Positions 12,401 to 23,774 of a DNA stretch of 64,000 bases are shown piece by piece. The notes under the pieces are model-generated. The model saw only the letters and a program-made list of their open reading frames with translations. It had not been told where the DNA came from and searched no databases. The first letter of the stretch is position 1. Every line of letters begins with the position of its first letter. The position numbers and the translations under genes were made by a program. Source of the stretch: Lindgomyces ingoldianus (Eukaryota > Ascomycota > Dothideomycetes > Pleosporales > Lindgomycetaceae); assembly GCF_010093535.1 (NCBI RefSeq), contig NW_022985177.1:950449-1014448 (forward strand), given 5' to 3'.

Positions 12401-13830
12401 TGTGTTTAGATCTAAACAACACTTAGTTTTTTATTTAGAGCCCTAGTAGTACTAGCAAAACCTTCCTCTATTAAATGTTATGTTCTTAATTTTAGTCTTA
12501 GCGTAAGATTGTTCTCTGCGTGGCTTTGTCTAGTATTGCAGCGCTACTTCTTCTAGGTGGCAGAACTGCGCACTTAAGGTTTAAGATACCTATTAAGATT
12601 ACAGAGGATTCCTTCTGCACGTTTACTGCAAACTCCCCTACTTCTAAGCTGCTTTGTAAAACTAGCCTTATTATCTAGGATAAAGTTCCTATGCAGCACT
12701 AGTTATGTTTTAAGGCTGTTAATTAAAGTTTCTGCAATGTACTATAGAGCAAACTGCCTTTTAGTAGCATTTTATTAGTATTTAGCAGTAATTTTTTGCA
12801 GATTCTGCTAGTTGTACCTAAGGGTGGCTAGGGTTAAACAGTGCAGGCATGCCTTTAACAGTCCCCCCTCTAGCGTTGTTTTACAGTTCTGACTTTAACT
12901 AAGAACATAAGAATGCATGCTAAGGCTGCAAATTAGGCTTATGTAGACTAGATACTCTCTGTATCTAGAGATAAGCAGACGCACGTTAATCTGCTCCCTA
13001 GTGTCTAGAAGTTTGTCTCTACAAGTTGCTTTTATTCCTATGTGTATCTATTAGATATGCTGCGTATATTTCTAGACCTTACTATTACTGCGCGCTTCTT
13101 TTAACAGCGCTGTATCCTTACAGTCTGTAATAAGGCAGTTATAGAGATTAATAATATCCTTCTTAGGCATTTTAAAGGTAATGTCTGGGAATTTATGTCT
13201 ACAGATAAGGTATATTAGACAGAATTAAATAGTGTTAATTATCCTCTAAAGAATCTATTACAGACGTTTAATCTGCCTAGTTTGCCTCCTACTAGACTTT
13301 ATTTAAAGGTTAGAGTTCTAGTTATTTTACTTTAGAATCTAGATCTTAGGGAAGGTTTGTGCAATAGGACCTAATTGTTAGTTACTGCCCTAGGTTAACA
13401 AGGCGTGTTTATGACTAGAAGGATCCTAGGGGGTGAATTTAACAGACAGACGCAAACTGTTGCTTAGATTAAATTAGTATTAGAGAATTACAACATCTTA
13501 CCCTTTTCTATTATACGCTATTAGATACTTATCTAGTTGTGTTTTGCAATGTTTATTAACAAATTACAGGGCTAATCTATAGAGATTGTAGGTGTGGACC
13601 TGAGGCATCTAGTCTTTACGCATAGACAGCTTTATGTTGCGCTTTCTAGGGTTACAACTGTATCTAGCATATGTATTTTAAACTAGGCTAATTTAATAGG
13701 GCGTGTTGTTAATGTTGTGTACAAGGAGGTGTTATTATAATCTACTTAGTTATGTGCTGTGTTTTGTGCATGTATTAGCGATGCCTAGGTCACAATCTGC
13801 TGCACTTAAGGCGTAATCTAGCTAATTTAG
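9480..13830 (+). mobile_element. RIP-inactivated Helitron (Rep/helicase transposon), coding core
   Basis: A rolling-circle transposon protein is readable on the plus strand through many TAG/TAA stops. In order: a Helitron-like N-terminal domain at about 9545-10030 (ASLAFTSANYTATDRNVRGN-like, then GELYYLQ and YAQLYFYNLEFAL); the Rep region at about 10750-11000 (FITFTVNPKWPKI, then GLPYAHILLFMHLDNRD, the HUH-type neighbourhood); NAHVNVEVCASVKAIKYIYK at about 11350; and a Pif1-type helicase with a mutated Walker A (SPSSTSKTFLY, ancestral GPAGTGKTFLY) at about 12440, IVLCVALSSIAALLLLGGRT at about 12510, a Walker B-like LIIWDKVPM at about 12670, and the C-terminal FAMFINKLQGQS-like and QLYVALSRVTT motifs at about 13540-13660. 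Stops sit where Gln or Trp is expected. The Helitron termini (5' TC, 3' hairpin and CTRR) were not found, so the ends given are only of the coding core. Confidence 0.85.
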
Positions 13831-16800
13831 CTAGGCGTAATTTAAAAAGGGCTTCTTCTTGCTTTTTTTTTTTTCTTTTTTATTCTACTTTCTCTGCTCT
13901 TTCTTTTTTACAGCCTTTGTCCTTTGTCTTTAACGTTTGTTTTGCTATAAGTATTACTTATAAGCTGTCTAATGCGTCTACTCTCTGCTATGTTTCTGCC
14001 TATAAGTGTTGTGCTACTAGTAAGCTATAGTCTAACCTTAGAAGGGATCTACAAGGTTAGTATTAGTAGGCTACTTATTAATTAGTTGCGCTCTACTTTA
14101 GTCTTACTAGTAAGAAAGTGCAGTTAGCAGACTATTCTTATATAAATGTATGTACTATTACTCCTTTAGTTACTAAGCTAATAGTGTTAGGCATATAACG
14201 TCCCTCTGTCATCCACCTGTCCCCCGCTGTATATACTAGAACATTAGGGTTGTCTACTTAATTAGCTATTTAATGTTTCTAGTAGTTTTGTAAATTAGAC
14301 ATAGTAGAGTTGTTATTAGGATATTAACCCCTAATATCTGCTTACTTTGTGGACATCTTTCTAGGGTCAGAACAACGTAGTCCAGGAGTGGCCTCTCTAG
14401 GATAGTCTGCTTTGCGTTCTGACTTTATCTAGTACTAGATCTAACGTTCCTCTGTTTAAATTTATCTATAATTAGCGTCTACTAAGGCTAATGTTTAAGG
14501 CTAATAGTATTAATTTCCCTTAGCATGTTTATATAGACAAAGTTATGCCCTATTATTATTAAGCGCAGTTAGAGGAATTCTATAGTTCTAAACCTTTAAA
14601 CGTTTAGACTTAGCCTTATGCACATTAGGTTAGTAATTATATTTGCTAAAGTTTAGCTGTTTGCTTACTAGAAATCCTAGGCCTATACACTCTCTAGTTG
14701 TGATCTGTGTTGTCCTCTTGTAGCTAACTAGTATTCTAGTTAATTAGCTTACTTACCCTCTCTCTTGCTTACAGATAATAATCTAGACTATAAGAGTATT
14801 TTACCTAAAATACGCTCTAAATCTAATAACATATGCCTTATGTCTTTAAGCAAATATTTTAATTTAGAGACTAATAATAATTGTTAGATAGCGTAAGAAG
14901 AATATTAGGTTGTTACCTAAGTTAATAACAATACTATTTAGTAGGAAAGGGAGGAAAAACAGGAGATATAATGTTTACAGTAGCAGAAATGTTAATTTAT
15001 AGATTAGATAACCTACTTAACTTAGACTAATATCTAGCATCTTATAGTTACGCGTAGGGATAGTTTGTATAATTATTATTTTACTTAATTTTATCCTTTA
15101 TTAGTGTTAATTTACTAGAGTTTGTAAGTTACTTTGCACTTATTTGTCTAAAGTCCTTCTATTTACTAACAGACCTAAGCTGCTATTAGCTCTATATCTG
15201 TTGCATTTGTTAAGGCTAACTATTATTATTAGTAGGTATTATACTGTCATCTGTTTGCTTTGCTAGGTGGCATCCTGTCAAAAGCCGCCTGCTATCTAGC
15301 ATGCAGTTCTTAATTTTCCTGTATAAAATTTTTTTTTTTTTTTAGGTATTTATAGGCCTAAGCGCTTTTTTATAGTGTTGTGTAGTAATTACTGTTATAT
15401 TAAAATCTATTAGATTAGGCTAGAGATTGCTGTTATTTAAAGAAGTTATCTTTATACTGCTTACGTTTTCTGCTCTTAGTGTTACTGCTAACTTTTTTAC
15501 TATATTTCTATATGTTGCTACTAGAGTTTTTAACATTGCAGCTAGATTTCTTATATTTGCTGCTAGACTTTATGTTGCTTAACTAGATTTTAACCTTACT
15601 ATCTGATTTCTCTAATTCTGATTAGTCTAAATCTGGCTCCGCTTCTAGCTGATTAGCCTAGGCAATTAACAGTAGAAGATTATGCTGTTCTCTAATCTTG
15701 CAACTGTATTTGCACAGCTAGCTAATAGAGTTCTCTATCTTGCTAACAGTATTAGTCATACCTGCTACTAGACTCTGCATAAGTTAGGAACGTCTGGCTA
15801 TTAACATCTAATAGACATTAATAGTATAGTTAAGATTTATGCTAATATTGCTGCTAGAATTATAGTAGCTTGCAGCTAGAGTTAGAAGGGCTTACTTCTG
15901 CTTCTAATAGTATTTTAAAGGCTTAAGTCCTTTGTTTAGGAGATTATTTCTAGAAATCTTGCGCTTCTTAGGTGTAGTGTTAATTAATTGCTAATTGCCA
16001 CTAGATGCATATTCTATATACTGTTAAAGTCTAGTAGAGTTAGCTGTGTATCTAACACTTACAGTTGTAGAACAAACACTTAGCCCCTTCACCTCTATAA
16101 TAGCAGCATGCGCATAAACCCTTAAGAAAGCCTTAAACAGTAACGCATATTAGGAATTTCCTACTAGATGCTGCGCATTGTTTATAAGGAATTTGCTTAG
16201 CCCCTACTATAAACGCCTAGATAGCCTTAGCGCTCTGTAATTTATCTATGTTTAGAGACATAGTAATGCTATTACTATGCTTATCTACCTACAGTTAAAG
16301 GTATACTAGCTAATTTTATAGGAACTAGTGTAATTTATAGAATGCATTAGAGAATGTTTTTTTATTCTAAATAATCTAACTATTTGCTACTAGGTTAGTC
16401 TAGTAGTTGTTCTAAATAACCTTTTTGCTGTTAACTACAATAATTCTCTGTTTTTTAGACAAATTATATTTAGATAAGGCTGTATTCTTAGATTTGTAAG
16501 GAGGATTAGTTTAAGCAGGCAGGGTGTAGCTAGATTTAGTAGGGGTTTAGCGTTGTGCAAAATCTCCTAGTAACTGCTATCTAAATTTAGGCAGGAAGAA
16601 ACCTATTAGATTCTGTCTCTACATTAGGTTTTCTCTAGCTAATTAATGCAGCTTTTAGAATGCAAGAGTATACTCTAATCCTTAGTTTATGCTAGTATCT
16701 AGCTAATTTTAGTAGTTCTCCTACGCTTTGCTGTTGTTGTTATTGCTACCTCCCTTAATATTCCTGCCTTTACTGTTGCCAGCTTTATTGTTGCTATTAC

Positions 16801-17300
16801 TTTTAGTAGTATTTTTTTTATCTACATTATTATTATTATCCTGCAGTTCTTTGTTGCCTAGACTAAACTGCAATAGGTAACTATTGCTTAGATAGTTATT
16901 GTTATCTACTACCTAGTTGTTGTAGACATTATCTGTGTTTATTTTGTTAGGATTAGCTATTAGGGTTGCTAGTTTTAGAGGTTTCTTGCTAGTAAACCTA
17001 GTGCGCGCAGATTAGAGCGCTTAAAAACATTAGCATCTAGGACAATCCCACAGTATACAGCTAGATTGTTATTAGAAGTTAGTAGTTACTTTACTAGACT
17101 TAGCTTTTTTAGTTTCCTTACTATTAAGATTGCTAAGGCTTAGGCAGAGAGCGTTAGGCCTGTTTGCTGTCTAATGTTAGTTGTATTTTATCATCTGCTA
17201 GCATTAGACTAGCTATATATACTTACTCTCACTTATCATTAACACAGAGCCCTTTGTTAAAGTTTTATGGTTAAGTAAAGGAGTAAGAGAGGCGATTAGT
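13831..17300. other. RIP-decayed DNA downstream of the Helitron core, possibly cargo
   Basis: Polypyrimidine DNA at 13855-13915 is followed by 1 kb of plus-strand sequence with partly open frames (for example FCKLDIVELLLGY near 14290) and then by a different block. On the minus strand, around 17050-16500, an Asn/Gly/Ser-rich frame is readable (DNNNNVDKKNTTKSNSNNKA-like) next to LEYTLAF and GFFLPKF segments. These could be genes carried by the Helitron or a separate dead element. No family was recognised. Confidence 0.35.
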
Positions 17301-17435
17301 GGACATATATTAGATGCTGGCCTGTGCGCTAAGCGAGACGCCTGATTATGTCATCTAAGCTTCTGAAAAGGAAGGCTAATACCTGCTTGTAACTAACTTA
17401 CAGCTAGCGAGATGCCTCACTCACCATACAAGATA

Positions 17436-17693
17436 TTAGCAATATTGACATTGAGCGTTGATTTGCGGTGCCGGGACAATATGTTTCGGTGCCGGGGTTT
17501 TGCAGAAGCCACTCTTCCCAGATGGGGTCGTTCGAGCGCCACACCGGTATGGCACTTCCTGGTATGCATGGCCACAAACAGACGAGTAGTACACATACCA
17601 GCCGCAGGCACAATTGTTTGGATTCGAGGGGTCGTTGACCAGACGATTCTGGACATCAGCTCCCATTTGAGCTGCTGTAATTTGCGCTGCCAT
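17436..17693 (-). CDS. Small cysteine-rich protein, hypothetical
   Basis: An 85-codon minus-strand ORF beginning MAAQITAAQMGADVQNR. Its C-terminal half has six cysteines spaced as CxC, CGH, CG, FC and CxxC at the very end (QCQYC). This pattern of short paired cysteines with a CGH resembles small ascomycete proteins of unknown function. No signal peptide is visible in this ORF. The in-frame sequence upstream of the ATG stays open to about 17727, where CCCTTTGCTTCCCCTCAG looks like an intron acceptor with a CTGAC branch site, so the ATG may be internal and a first exon may lie upstream. I could not join an in-phase exon 1. A pogo element is inserted about 265 bp upstream of the ATG, which may have removed the promoter or first exon. 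Codon use and GC are ordinary, unlike the RIP DNA on its left. Confidence 0.5.
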   Translation of the reverse strand: MAAQITAAQMGADVQNRLVNDPSNPNNCACGWYVYYSSVCGHAYQEVPYRCGARTTPSGKSGFCKTPAPKHIVPAPQINAQCQYC

Positions 17694-17956
17694 ATTGATT
17701 GGAGAGCTGTTGATAAAGATATCTGAGGGGAAGCAAAGGGTCAGAACGGTATAGCAAGGATAATGCGATTGAGTACAATTGAAATTTTGGGCATGGTTAA
17801 CTTATAACTTGTTACTTATAGTTGTCTTTCGGGCATGGTTACCATGCTCAGCAGAGGCTTCAATCGGCTTCAAGTCCTTAATTTGGGACCATTCTCTACA
17901 TGATGATCTCTGGCCTATCGTTTCGCGCGCGCTTTCAGAGTTGGGATGAGGAGCGT

Positions 17957-20076
17957 TACCCGTTTTTCTCGCTTGACGCACGGGCTCACCTGGCGCACAC
18001 TTTGCTCAGGAACACTAAAATTGTCACATAATACTAACTCCACTAATATAGACCTAATTTTAGAAGCGCTTGCAGCATTAAAATCCCTAGAGTTTAGAGA
18101 AAAAGTTAATATTACTTAAGTTATAAAAAAATATAGTGTTAAATAATTAACACTATTATAAAGGTAGCATAAAGTCTAGGGCTTCTATGTAGAGTAATAT
18201 AAGAATTAACAACTTTTAAATAACTATTAGAAGAGAGAGCTCTTAGAATACATTAAAAGACTATGTAAGTAAGGGCTACCCCTTATAAAAAACATGCTAC
18301 GCAACTTTACTACTAAAATAAGCAGTAAATAAGTAAGAAGCTTGTAGCTAAACTAGTTCCTTAAGTATTACTAAGTTAACCTAGTATTAAAGTAGACTAC
18401 TAGCATTAATAAAAAAAGGAAGAGAGCTAATTCTACCTTTAAATATGCACTATATTTTAATCTCTTAAAGTGTAAGATTAAACAATATAATATCTAGCTA
18501 AAAGACATATATAATATAAATAAAAAAAGCTTCTTAATTAAAGTGCTTTTAAAGATAAAGCAGATCTTCTTTTAGCAAAAGTATAAAAAGAGTAGGATTA
18601 AGCAGATAGTTTAGAACAGCAACTATAAGTAAATAACAATAATTACTTATATATACACTAATAGATCCTCTTTCTTTTTAGGCCTTATCTACTAGGCAGT
18701 TATAAGTAATATTTAAGACTTATAGCTTTAAAACTTTAATCTTAAAATATATAAAGCTTTCTTTACTTTATTTTTAAGTAAATAGACTAATAACAACTTT
18801 AGGCTTTAATAGCTTAAGATAATCTTTAATAAAGAAACTAAACTAAAAGTGTAGTAAAAATACTAACTTTTTATCTTTAATAAACATAGATCTTATATAA
18901 ACATAAAGTTTATTAAGTACTATAATAATAATAAGATTCTTCTAGCTATCTATCTCTTTTATAGTACTTATACACTTTAGCTACTTAATGTCTGCTTGTT
19001 TAAGCCTTTTTTATAAGCTTATACTTATAAAATAGCATAGTTTATAAAAAAATTTTAAGCTTTTTTTACTATTACTAAGAAGAATTTCTTCTGCATGTTC
19101 TAGGCAGCATAGAAAAGAGCTTTTACTACTAAAAATGTTTTTTTAAGGTTTAAAACTTATAGTCTTTATTTTTTTTAACCTTAATGTTATTTTAGACTAA
19201 TTTAATAACTCTAAGGCTAAAAAACCTTTTTTTAGTAAAAGCTTAAAGTTAGTGCTTATAGCTAAAAATTAGAGGAAGATTACTAAGCTTTTAAAATTAG
19301 TTATTAATAATATATATAACTCTAAGGCTTAGTAGCTTTTATAAATAATTTACTTACTATTTACATAAAACATTCTTTTAAAACTAAAGGTTTACAGCCT
19401 TAAAAAAGCACTAGTTAATAAGAAAAAGTGTTAGTAAAAAAGTAAAGCTTTTTAGCTTAAACTTTTTTTTAATCTAAATAGTAAAGTAATTTTTTAAAGC
19501 CTAAATAAAGTCTAGCAAGCTTATAAGTAAAAAATAAAAAAAGTAAAAGCAGTAAAAGCAGAAAAACTTAAAAAAAAAGAAAATGCTAAGCATAAAGCTA
19601 TAAAGAAAGTAGAGAAGAAGTAGGTTATAAAAAAAAGACAGCACATAAAGGCTACTGCAAAGGAAATCTAACTCTAAGAGCAGGCTTAGAAGCAGCAGAA
19701 GAAGGAGGATAATAAGTAAGCTAGATTAGCAGCTGCGCAGCTTTAAAAGGACATCTAATATGCTAAATAGGCTAAAAAAAGAAGTAAACAGCATTCTCTT
19801 AGTCCTTAGGATAATAGTAGTAATAAGGAATTAGTTGTAGAGGTTATTGCTGCCCCCTAGCTAACAAATTGCTAAGGGCGACAGATCAGCCTTCCTACTA
19901 GGTATCGCGACTAGATAATGACGTAGTTTTATTTACTATACTCTATTGCCTGTTACTCTACAAAATCTTGCAATAATTTGAATTATAGTGAGCTCTAGAG
20001 CTTTAAATCTATGTGAGGATATTGGCTGAAATCCGTGCGCCAGGTGAGGCCGTGCGTCAAGCGAGAAAAACGGGTA
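17957..20076 (+). mobile_element. Complete Fot1/pogo-family DNA transposon with 40-bp TIRs and TA duplication
   Basis: Terminal inverted repeats of 40 bp lie at 17959-17998 and 20035-20074. They start CCCGTTTTTCTCGCTTGACG, differ at only one or two bases, and are flanked by TA at 17957-17958 and 20075-20076. The element is 2116 bp. Inside is a plus-strand transposase pseudogene. The TIRs keep their CpA and CpG bases while the interior is heavily mutated. Confidence 0.92.
18050..19870 (+). pseudogene. RIP-killed pogo/Fot1 transposase
   Basis: The plus-strand frame near 18060-18130 reads ALKSLEFREKVNIT then a stop then VIKKYSV, matching the N-terminal helix-turn-helix of Fot1-type transposases. 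At about 18200-18330 the sequence fits the second DNA-binding part (LLEERALRIH). At about 18955-19015 the frame LFYSTYTL-stop-LLNVCLFKPF corresponds to the family motif LFPPHSTHTLQPLDVCLF. The C-terminus (19540-19800) is Lys/Ala/Gln-rich, as usual for this family. Dozens of TAA/TAG codons interrupt it, so no product is possible. Confidence 0.85.
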
Positions 20077-20217
20077 CGCGAGGCGGGGCGTTACGCGATT
20101 GGTCACAGTATCCGCCGTCAATTTAGGCATCTACTGTCAGGAAGGCTCCAAACTTATCAAACGCGCTAGTCTAACACTGACTTCACAGCACGAGGAAGCG
20201 CCCACTTGTCTGGTGCT

Positions 20218-21633
20218 ATGTTTGGAGCGTTTCTGACTCCGGCCAACTGTATCAAAGTATTTGGCGCTGAGGCGTGGACCGAACATTTTACTTTGGCCGA
20301 GGATTTCCCGGTAGACTCACAAATTTTCAATTCAAAAGCCCCGACAGTCCTTGTGTCGAGACTAATCTGTCATCCATGTCAATTCTTCCTTCAATTTACC
20401 ATGATTAAACCTGAGGAAAGGTTCATGTCCGAGGGGCAGAGCTATTTTGGCTCGAGCGAAAACCCCGAAACCATAACTCATTGCAACGTTTGGGATTGGG
20501 ATCAGCTACGCATGATCAAGGTTAAAGGCACCGCCAAGCTCTTTCCGCCTGACGAGGATGTTGAGGTTTCAATATTGGCACGATTCGCTGATTGCCTATC
20601 GCCTAAAGTTCGCGCGGTGACGGTCGACGACGAAGGGCTCATTTCTGAAATTTCCACAGATCTGGAAGAGGACGATACCATGTTTATTGGATATCTTTCT
20701 TTCTCAACCGCTGAATCACTTCACGATTGCCGTACAATCCAATACTCCAAATTGCAAGAGCTCGATCGGCTTGGACCAGGTGTTGATTTGTCAGCATACC
20801 ACGACGAATCCAGGATTTCTCAAAAGGTTGCCTTCAAATTCAATCCTATTGGAAAGCCTCGGAGGCTGCAGATGGCATGGGATGAACTCAACTTGCTCAA
20901 AAGTCTGCCGCCGCACCAAAACATAGTACCTTTTGATCGCGTAGTCCTTGAAGACGTGGAGAATCGGGTAATTGGATTTACAACAAAGTATATTCCCGGC
21001 GGAACCCTTGATAATTCAAAGCTGCCTTTTCGTTTTAAGTGGCTGCAACAACTCACCCAGCTTGTTGATTTCTTAAATCTGGATCTGGGAATTATGCATC
21101 AAGACATTGCGCCCCGAAATCTACTCATCGACCCCGAAACGCAGAATATTCTTCTATTCGACTTTGACTGGGTTGCATGTGGAAAAAAGAACTTACTGGA
21201 CGGGCGAGACGATGTGGCTGGCATGGTATTCACGCTATACGAGCTCATCACGGGTGATGGGTCCTTCACGAGCATCCCTCACTGGGAGCGAAATATGGAA
21301 ACGGTACAGAACATATCAGAGTGGATTTGCAACCGTGAACTTGACTCTGACGTATCGACGTTCCGTAACTTTTTGAACGAATGGGTAACGACGCGAAGGT
21401 CCGGCGATGACATGCAACGATATCTCAACGCGCCCAACCGTCTCCTATGGCCGGACCTCCCAACACCGCCCGACTATAATGTACCTTTTGAGTTTGGCAC
21501 GACTCTGGACGGAGAGACGAATTGGGCAACGGGTCCTCGGATGATGCGCACTGCGATGGAGAAAGGGCAATACGTCTTTCGCTGGGAAAGGCCGCCACAG
21601 AGCAGGTTAAACAAGTCCGAAAATGATGTGTGA
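20218..21633 (+). CDS. Protein kinase-like protein, single exon, DFG changed to DFD
   Basis: This open frame has 471 codons from the ATG at 20218. An upstream TTG at 20206 is in frame but unlikely as a start. Residues 1-185 are of unknown function. Residues about 190-400 form a protein-kinase-like fold: VAFKF with the beta-3 Lys at about 207, Glu in WDELNLL at about 223, catalytic loop HQDIAPRN with Asp about 296 and Asn about 301, and DFD at 315-317 in place of DFG. The metal-binding Asp is kept and the Gly is lost, as in many fungal kinase-like proteins. Activity may therefore be retained, but substrate and role are unknown. There are no introns, signal peptide or membrane segments. Codon use and GC are normal, with no RIP stops, although only 142 bp separate the ATG from the pogo element and the long-TIR element starts 237 bp after the stop. 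Confidence 0.85.
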   Translation: MFGAFLTPANCIKVFGAEAWTEHFTLAEDFPVDSQIFNSKAPTVLVSRLICHPCQFFLQFTMIKPEERFMSEGQSYFGSSENPETITHCNVWDWDQLRMIKVKGTAKLFPPDEDVEVSILARFADCLSPKVRAVTVDDEGLISEISTDLEEDDTMFIGYLSFSTAESLHDCRTIQYSKLQELDRLGPGVDLSAYHDESRISQKVAFKFNPIGKPRRLQMAWDELNLLKSLPPHQNIVPFDRVVLEDVENRVIGFTTKYIPGGTLDNSKLPFRFKWLQQLTQLVDFLNLDLGIMHQDIAPRNLLIDPETQNILLFDFDWVACGKKNLLDGRDDVAGMVFTLYELITGDGSFTSIPHWERNMETVQNISEWICNRELDSDVSTFRNFLNEWVTTRRSGDDMQRYLNAPNRLLWPDLPTPPDYNVPFEFGTTLDGETNWATGPRMMRTAMEKGQYVFRWERPPQSRLNKSENDV

Positions 21634-22082
21634 TAGCAAATCAACCACGGCGGCGCATCATCGACGGCTCGGACTATCTGCAAGGATTGTTTTACAGAGA
21701 TTCAATAACAAGATGAGGAAGATTTTAATCTTGGTGACGTCTGGATTTAGTTTAAGATGTTTGATTCTTAAGCTCAAGACATTCATGCAGATCTGTTGCC
21801 AAACTCGATATGACCTGCGCAGAAACTGCGCATGTAAGCTACCTAGATAGCTGCTGTCCAGTAATCTCTGTCGCACGTGTCTCACGCGATATCATACCCA
21901 TGTACTGCACTATTCACTCATTAGGCCTAGCTCCTTTCTCGTACAGGAAATAGTCAGCCCAGAGCTCTCTGGAGCTCCTCAGACATTACAATACACTCGT
22001 GCAATCCACTTTGCTCGGATCTCAATAGCTTGTCGACTCGCTTACCATATGTCCCCTTCTCAGCTCATGCAAGAATCTCCAG

Positions 22083-23774
22083 TTCGTCCGTTTGGCCCTA
22101 CTTTCCTTAGCTGTTTCCTTCCATGGCGGGCATCTTTCCGCATCGCCTTTACAGAGCTTCCCCACCTCATGGGCTCAGCTTCCTTCACATCATGCATTCA
22201 TCACTCACTATTGAGACCAGAAAACAGAGAGGCCATCTTCTCTCCCATGCTAGTAAACTTCTATAACGTCCCTCCATGCGTGGCGGAAAACCACCCGTGC
22301 CGGAAAATATAAGGGGTACTTTAACTTCAAGCGACAATAACTCTGCGCACACATTAAGCTTCATTAAAATTATATATAAATAGTGTGCTGTGGTTACTTT
22401 TAAACATTTAGGGCCTTTCTAATCTATGAATTACATTCGCATTGTCGCCTTCTCTCTTAGTTTGATCAGAGTCTTCTTTTATAGCGAAACAATCTCCATT
22501 CGCTAGAGCATCACCATTAAGCTTTTACTATTCACAGTACACATAGAAAGGCCACCACTTCCTAGCTGTGCTCAGGGCATCGATGCACTAGCCTGCCTAA
22601 CCGAGAGGATCCCACAACACAGGCCTGTGTCGTGCCGGATTCGGTTTAGCAGGCCCTAACGCTAAGTAAAATTAGGTACAAAACTGACCGCAAGTTGCTA
22701 TACGCGTTACATTTTAAGCAAGTGCCTACACTCTAAAGTTTTGTATGCAAAAGTAGTAGCTTAGACCCTAAAACTAAAGAATCTTACCTTGCATCTTAAA
22801 AAACCTATCTGATATATAGCCACGGATCTAGTCTAGTAATAACACGACCCGCCTCCTGAGATTTTCTTAGTCCACCCACGTGACCGTGGGCTTGAAGTCA
22901 AGCTTAGACCACATCTCTTCTAGAGGGTCTAGTCGCCTGTGTAATTTTTAGTGCGCAGATAACTGCAGAATTAAGTTGTGTCTAAAGTATCTTAACCTAC
23001 AACGCAAGTTTACGTGTTTCCTGCTTGTATACTATTTTAGCATACCCTCTAAAAACATTAATAATTTATAGCTCTTTTTCTCTAGTGTAGAGGACCTCTT
23101 AACTAGTTCTTATTCCCCTACTATTATTAGCTTAATAGCAGTATATAAGCTCTAATAACTAAACTTACGCCTACTTTTTAATAAAGCTATTGCTCTGCTT
23201 AAAAATAGTATAAGTTATAACTTAAACCCTAGTTAAAAACAGGCCTTTAAGGACCTATATAGTAATTATAATAGTATACTTATTGCGCAAACTAGGTATA
23301 AAAAGACGCATGTTATTATAAGGTATTATGCAACACTAGATCCTTAGTTGTAGCTTATTACTCTTATTATAAGTCCTCTAAAGGCAATTAAACAGGGACA
23401 GGCATAAGAGGCTTATAAGCGCTACTATAGAATTAGTGTTCTTCTTTTTATTCTAAACAGCAATAGCAATACTACAGAACACTAGCATAATATTACTTAA
23501 AGCAGATATACTTATATCTAGTTATTAGCTAAAATTGTAGTTAAAGAAGCTTTAAATAAAGAAGATGTTATGAACCGCAGAAACAGGCATAAGGTTAGAC
23601 CTGGGACAGTAGGGTTTTTTTCGCGCAAAGGGACAAAAACAGGTTCAAAAGCTACAGGCAGGCAGCGGTTAAGCTATATAGGCGTTGTGGCAGAAGAGAG
23701 AGTGGTTAAAAGGTAGGCATTAGAGAGGTCTTAACTGTTTTTAGTAAGAGGATTGTTTAGTAAGGCAGCAAGGG
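22083..23774. other. Interior of the long-TIR element, left of the tandem array
   Basis: The first 600 bp have ordinary base composition, with a short unrecognised ORF at 22049-22312. From about 22690 the DNA becomes AT-rich and stop-filled. A GC-richer patch at 22830-22950 contains a palindromic CCACGTGACCGTGG-type motif. No gene was recognised. Confidence 0.4.
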
